Of a stretch of 64,000 bases of DNA, positions 61,025-64,000 are shown one piece after another. Positions within the stretch are counted from its first letter, which is position 1. Every line of letters starts with the position of its first letter. The DNA comes from Actinomadura sp. WMMA1423 (GTDB lineage Bacteria > Actinomycetota > Actinomycetes > Streptosporangiales > Streptosporangiaceae). The position numbers and the translations under genes are program-made. Under the pieces are notes generated by a model. It was not told the origin of the DNA and did no database searches. It was given only the letters and a program-made list of their open reading frames with translations. Where the stretch lies: the NCBI RefSeq assembly GCF_006547145.1, contig NZ_CP041244.1, forward strand, positions 8,556,001 through 8,620,000, in the 5' to 3' direction.

Positions 61025-62194
61025 ATGGAAGATCATCCCTCGGAGGGGTCCGAGGACGTGGGCTCGGCGGAGTACCAGCGGCCCCCGGCCGAGATCCGGT
61101 TCGCCGGCGAGCTGGAGAGGCTCCGCGAGAACGACACCGGCCCGAAGCCGCCCGGCTGGGCGCTGAGCCTGACCGCCGCGCAGCGGTTCATCGTCGGTGA
61201 CGACGCGCTCGGCGTCCGCCGCAAGTTCGTCGGCGACACCGCCCTCATCGACCGGGCTCTGGTGACGCTGGCGACCAGCCGGGGGCTGATGCTCGTCGGT
61301 GAGCCGGGCACGGCGAAGTCGCTGCTGTCGGAGCTGATCGCGGCGGCGGTCAGCGGCACCTCCACGCTGACGATCCAGGGCGGCGCGGCCACCACCGAGG
61401 ACCAGATCAAGTACTCGTGGAACTACGCGCTGCTGGTCTCGGAGGGTCCCTCCACGCGCTCGCTCGTGCCCGCGCCGCTGCTCACCGGGATGGCCGAGGG
61501 CAAGGTCGTCCGGTTCGAGGAGATCACCCGCTGCCCGCTGGAGGTGCAGGACTCCCTGCTCTCGCCGCTGTCGGACCGCGTCCTCGCGATCCCCGAGCTG
61601 TCCCGAGCGGCCGCCGGGGGGAACGGGACGGCGCCCTCGCACGGGGGGCAGAGCGCGGACGCGATGGTGTTCGCGCGCGACGGGTTCAACATCATCGCGA
61701 CCGCCAACACCCGCGACCGCGGCGTCAACGAGATGAGCGCCGCGCTCAAGCGGCGGTTCAACTTCGAGACCGTGTTCCCGATCGCCGACTTCGCGACCGA
61801 GCTGGACCTGGTCGAGCAGGAGGCGCGGCGCCTGCTGGAGCACAGCGGCGTCGAGGTCGCGCCGCGCCGCGACGTCCTGGAGGTGCTCGTCACCGTGTTC
61901 CGGGAGCTGCGGAACGCCACCACCGCGGAGGGCCGGGCGATGGACCGGCTGTCGGCGGTGATGAGCACCGCCGAGGCGGTGTCGGTCGCCCACCAGGTCG
62001 GGGTGCGCGGCTGGTTCCTGCGTGGGGAGGCGGGCGGCGCCGCCGACATCGTCGAGTGCCTCGCGGGCACCGCCGCCAAGGACAGCCCCGAGGACCTGGC
62101 CCGGCTGCGCCGCTACCTGGAGCAGCAGGCGCCCCGCCGCGACGGGGAGCAGTGGAGCGCGCTGCACGCAGCCCGGAAGCTGCTGCCCGGCTGA
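61025..62194 (+). CDS. MoxR-type AAA+ ATPase
   Basis: A 389-residue MoxR ATPase. Walker A GEPGTAKS (92-99; K98), Walker B VVRFEEI (E165-E166, EE instead of the usual DE), sensor 1 ATANTRDRG and arginine finger region ALKRRFNFE. It lacks additional domains. MoxR proteins act as chaperones or remodelers together with vWA proteins. The start has no ribosome site and is probably leaderless. It overlaps the next gene by one base (TGATG), so the ATPase and DUF5682 protein are made together. Confidence 0.94.
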   Translation: MEDHPSEGSEDVGSAEYQRPPAEIRFAGELERLRENDTGPKPPGWALSLTAAQRFIVGDDALGVRRKFVGDTALIDRALVTLATSRGLMLVGEPGTAKSLLSELIAAAVSGTSTLTIQGGAATTEDQIKYSWNYALLVSEGPSTRSLVPAPLLTGMAEGKVVRFEEITRCPLEVQDSLLSPLSDRVLAIPELSRAAAGGNGTAPSHGGQSADAMVFARDGFNIIATANTRDRGVNEMSAALKRRFNFETVFPIADFATELDLVEQEARRLLEHSGVEVAPRRDVLEVLVTVFRELRNATTAEGRAMDRLSAVMSTAEAVSVAHQVGVRGWFLRGEAGGAADIVECLAGTAAKDSPEDLARLRRYLEQQAPRRDGEQWSALHAARKLLPG

Positions 62195-64000
62195 TGGCCG
62201 TCACGTTCGTCGGCGTCCGGCACCACAGCCCCGCCTGCGCGCGGCTCGTCCGCGAGACGATCCGGCGGCTGCGGCCCGCGTACGTGCTGGTGGAGGGGCC
62301 CGCCGACTTCGGCGGGCGGATCGGCGAGCTGCTCCTCGGCCACGAGCCGCCCGTCGCGGTGTTCAGCTACTACCGCGACGCCGCGCGGGTGCACGCGTCC
62401 TGGTCGCCGTTCTGCGCCTACTCCCCGGAATGGGTCGCGCTGAACGAGGGCCGGGCCGCCGGGGCCGAGCTGCGGTTCATCGACCTGCCCGCGTGGCACC
62501 CGGCGTTCGCCGGGCGCAGCAACCGCTACGCCGACGCCGAGCTCCGCTACGCCGAGGTCACCGAGCGGCTGTGCCGGGAGTTCGCCGTCGACAACACCGA
62601 CATCCTCTGGGACCACCTGTTCGAGATCGACGCCGAGGGCGCGGCGGAACGTCTCGACGCGTACTTCGGTCTCCTGCGGGGCGAGGCGGAGGCGGGGGAG
62701 GACGACACCGCCCGCGAGGCCTACATGGCGGAGTGGGTGCGGGCCGCCGAGGCCGACGCCGGAGACCGCCCCGTGGTGGTGGTGACCGGCGGCTTCCACA
62801 AGCCCGCACTCGAAGCCCTCGCCGCGTCCGGCGGCACCGGATGGCCCGAGGTGCCCGAGCCGCCCGAGGGCGCCACCGGCGGCAGCTTCCTCGTGCCGTA
62901 CTCGTTCCGGCGGCTCGACGCGTTCACCGGCTACCAGTCGGGGATGCCGTCGCCGGAGTACTACCAGCGGCTCTGGGAGGACGGCCCCGACGCGGCCGCC
63001 GAGGCGCTCGTCGAGACGGTCACGGCCCGGCTGCGCGGCCGCGGCCAGGTCGTCTCGACCGCCGACCTGATCGCCGCCCGGACCCTCACGACCGGCCTCA
63101 CCCGGCTGCGCGGCCACCCCGCGCCCGCCCGCACCGACCTGCTGGACGGCCTGGTGTCCGCGCTGGTGAAGGACGACCTCGACCAGCGGCTCCCGTGGAC
63201 CTCGCGCGGCATGCTCGCGCCCGGGGCGCATCCGGCCGTCGCCGAGATGGTCGCCGCGCTGAGCGGTGACCGGACCGGGCGGCTGCACGCCGGCACTCCG
63301 GCCCCGCCGCTCGTCGGCCAGGCGGCGGCCGAGCTGGCTCGGCTCGGCCTCGACCGCTCCGGCCCGGTGGTGCTGAAGCTGACGACCCCGCGCGGGCTGG
63401 AGCGCAGCCGGGCGCTGCACCGCCTGCGCGTCCTGCGCGTCCCCCTCGCCGACCGCGAGTCCGGTCCCGTGACGGGCGCCGACCCGGTGCTGGAGGAGCG
63501 CTGGGTCCTGGACGCCTCCGACCGCGACGGGCGCAGGCACGCCGCGCTCATCGAGGCGGGCGCCTACGGGCCGACCCTGGCCGACGCGGCCGCGGCCGCC
63601 CTGGACGAGCGGACCGCCGGCGCGGGCGCCGACATGGAGGAGCTCGCCGCCGTGCTGTTCGACGCGGCGCTGTGCGGCTGCGCGGACCAGTCCGGCCGGA
63701 TCGCCGAGTCGATCGCCGCGGGCGTCGCCGGCGCCTCCGACCTCGCCGCGCTCGGCGCCGCGCTCGAATCGGTCCTCGGTCTGTGGCGGCACGACCGCGT
63801 CCTCGGCACGGCCGGGAGCCCGCTGTTCGGCGCGGTCATCGAGGAGTGCGCCGAACGGATCCTGTGGCTGGCCGAGGGCGTCCGCGGCGGCCCCGCGCCC
63901 GCCGACCTGCGCCGCCTCCGCGCGATCGCCGCGACCCGCGACGCGCTGCTGCACGCCTCCGGCGCGCTGCGCCTGGACCGGGACGCGGCCCTCGGCGTCG
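62194..64000 (+). CDS. DUF5682 protein, 3' partial
   Basis: The ATG at 62194 overlaps the MoxR stop (TGATG). At least 602 residues are visible and the gene runs off the window without a stop. The N-terminus MAVTFVGVRHHSPACARLV, then YVLVEGPADF, FSYYRDAARVHASW and later VVVVTGGFHKPALEAL, matches DUF5682. The conserved His and Glu residues in these loops suggest a metal-dependent activity, but none is proven. In actinobacteria the gene normally stands between MoxR and a vWA protein gene, so the latter is expected downstream. Confidence 0.9.
   Translation, partial: MAVTFVGVRHHSPACARLVRETIRRLRPAYVLVEGPADFGGRIGELLLGHEPPVAVFSYYRDAARVHASWSPFCAYSPEWVALNEGRAAGAELRFIDLPAWHPAFAGRSNRYADAELRYAEVTERLCREFAVDNTDILWDHLFEIDAEGAAERLDAYFGLLRGEAEAGEDDTAREAYMAEWVRAAEADAGDRPVVVVTGGFHKPALEALAASGGTGWPEVPEPPEGATGGSFLVPYSFRRLDAFTGYQSGMPSPEYYQRLWEDGPDAAAEALVETVTARLRGRGQVVSTADLIAARTLTTGLTRLRGHPAPARTDLLDGLVSALVKDDLDQRLPWTSRGMLAPGAHPAVAEMVAALSGDRTGRLHAGTPAPPLVGQAAAELARLGLDRSGPVVLKLTTPRGLERSRALHRLRVLRVPLADRESGPVTGADPVLEERWVLDASDRDGRRHAALIEAGAYGPTLADAAAAALDERTAGAGADMEELAAVLFDAALCGCADQSGRIAESIAAGVAGASDLAALGAALESVLGLWRHDRVLGTAGSPLFGAVIEECAERILWLAEGVRGGPAPADLRRLRAIAATRDALLHASGALRLDRDAALGV

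Overview
The window is very GC-rich and gene-dense. It has GTG starts, many promoters sitting directly on the start codon (leaderless mRNAs), a LexA-type SOS promoter over an imuA'-imuB-dnaE2 operon, a WhiJ-like XRE/DUF397 cluster with an RsbW-like ATPase, DUF4132 proteins and a MoxR/DUF5682 pair. This points to a soil actinomycete, most likely of the Actinomadura/Streptosporangiales type. The genus is an inference from gene style, not a search result. No rRNA, tRNA or CRISPR array was seen.

Layout: 1-5.1 kb, two GH78-type rhamnosidases, the first cut by the window edge. 5.2-9.9 kb, aldo-keto reductase, an unknown lower-GC gene, a tiny leaderless gene, ribokinase, a PH-domain membrane protein and a Ppx/GppA phosphatase. 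9.9-17.8 kb, a receptor-like Ser/Thr kinase and the SOS mutasome operon. 17.9-25.8 kb, mtnA, a RecD2-type helicase and several regulator/enzyme pairs with visible operators. 25.8-28.1 kb, an IS200/IS605 element with intact tnpA and tnpB and a putative guide-RNA end, lying between two broken genes. 28.1-34.2 kb, a FUSC transporter, a CGNR regulator, a glutamine-synthetase-like enzyme divergent from an amidohydrolase, and a CoA-disulfide-reductase-like flavoprotein.

34.2-50 kb is the most distinctive block. It has three DUF4132 paralogues (two in tandem, one alone) around a minus-strand set: a WD40-repeat Ser/Thr kinase, a zinc-finger TPR protein, a cystathionine gamma-lyase-like enzyme and another TPR protein. 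50-53.6 kb has a MocR regulator, a divergent PLP decarboxylase and a HAD-like protein. 53.6-55.2 kb is a lower-GC island with two unknown membrane proteins. 55.2-60.7 kb carries SDR/LysR, ATPase/XRE/DUF397 and TetR/SDR modules. 61-64 kb begins a MoxR ATPase-DUF5682 operon that runs off the window.

The best lead for a co-ordinated system is that DUF4132 gene 1, DUF4132 gene 3 and the MoxR gene share the same start-proximal promoter block (TTGTC element, 10-bp gap, TANNNT box, 7-8 bp, ATG). The spacing between the two boxes is identical although the loci lie up to 27 kb apart. Other actinobacterial MoxR-vWA-DUF5682 clusters are thought to be NTP-dependent conflict or stress systems. The shared promoter suggests that the DUF4132 proteins here belong to the same regulon; this is inference.
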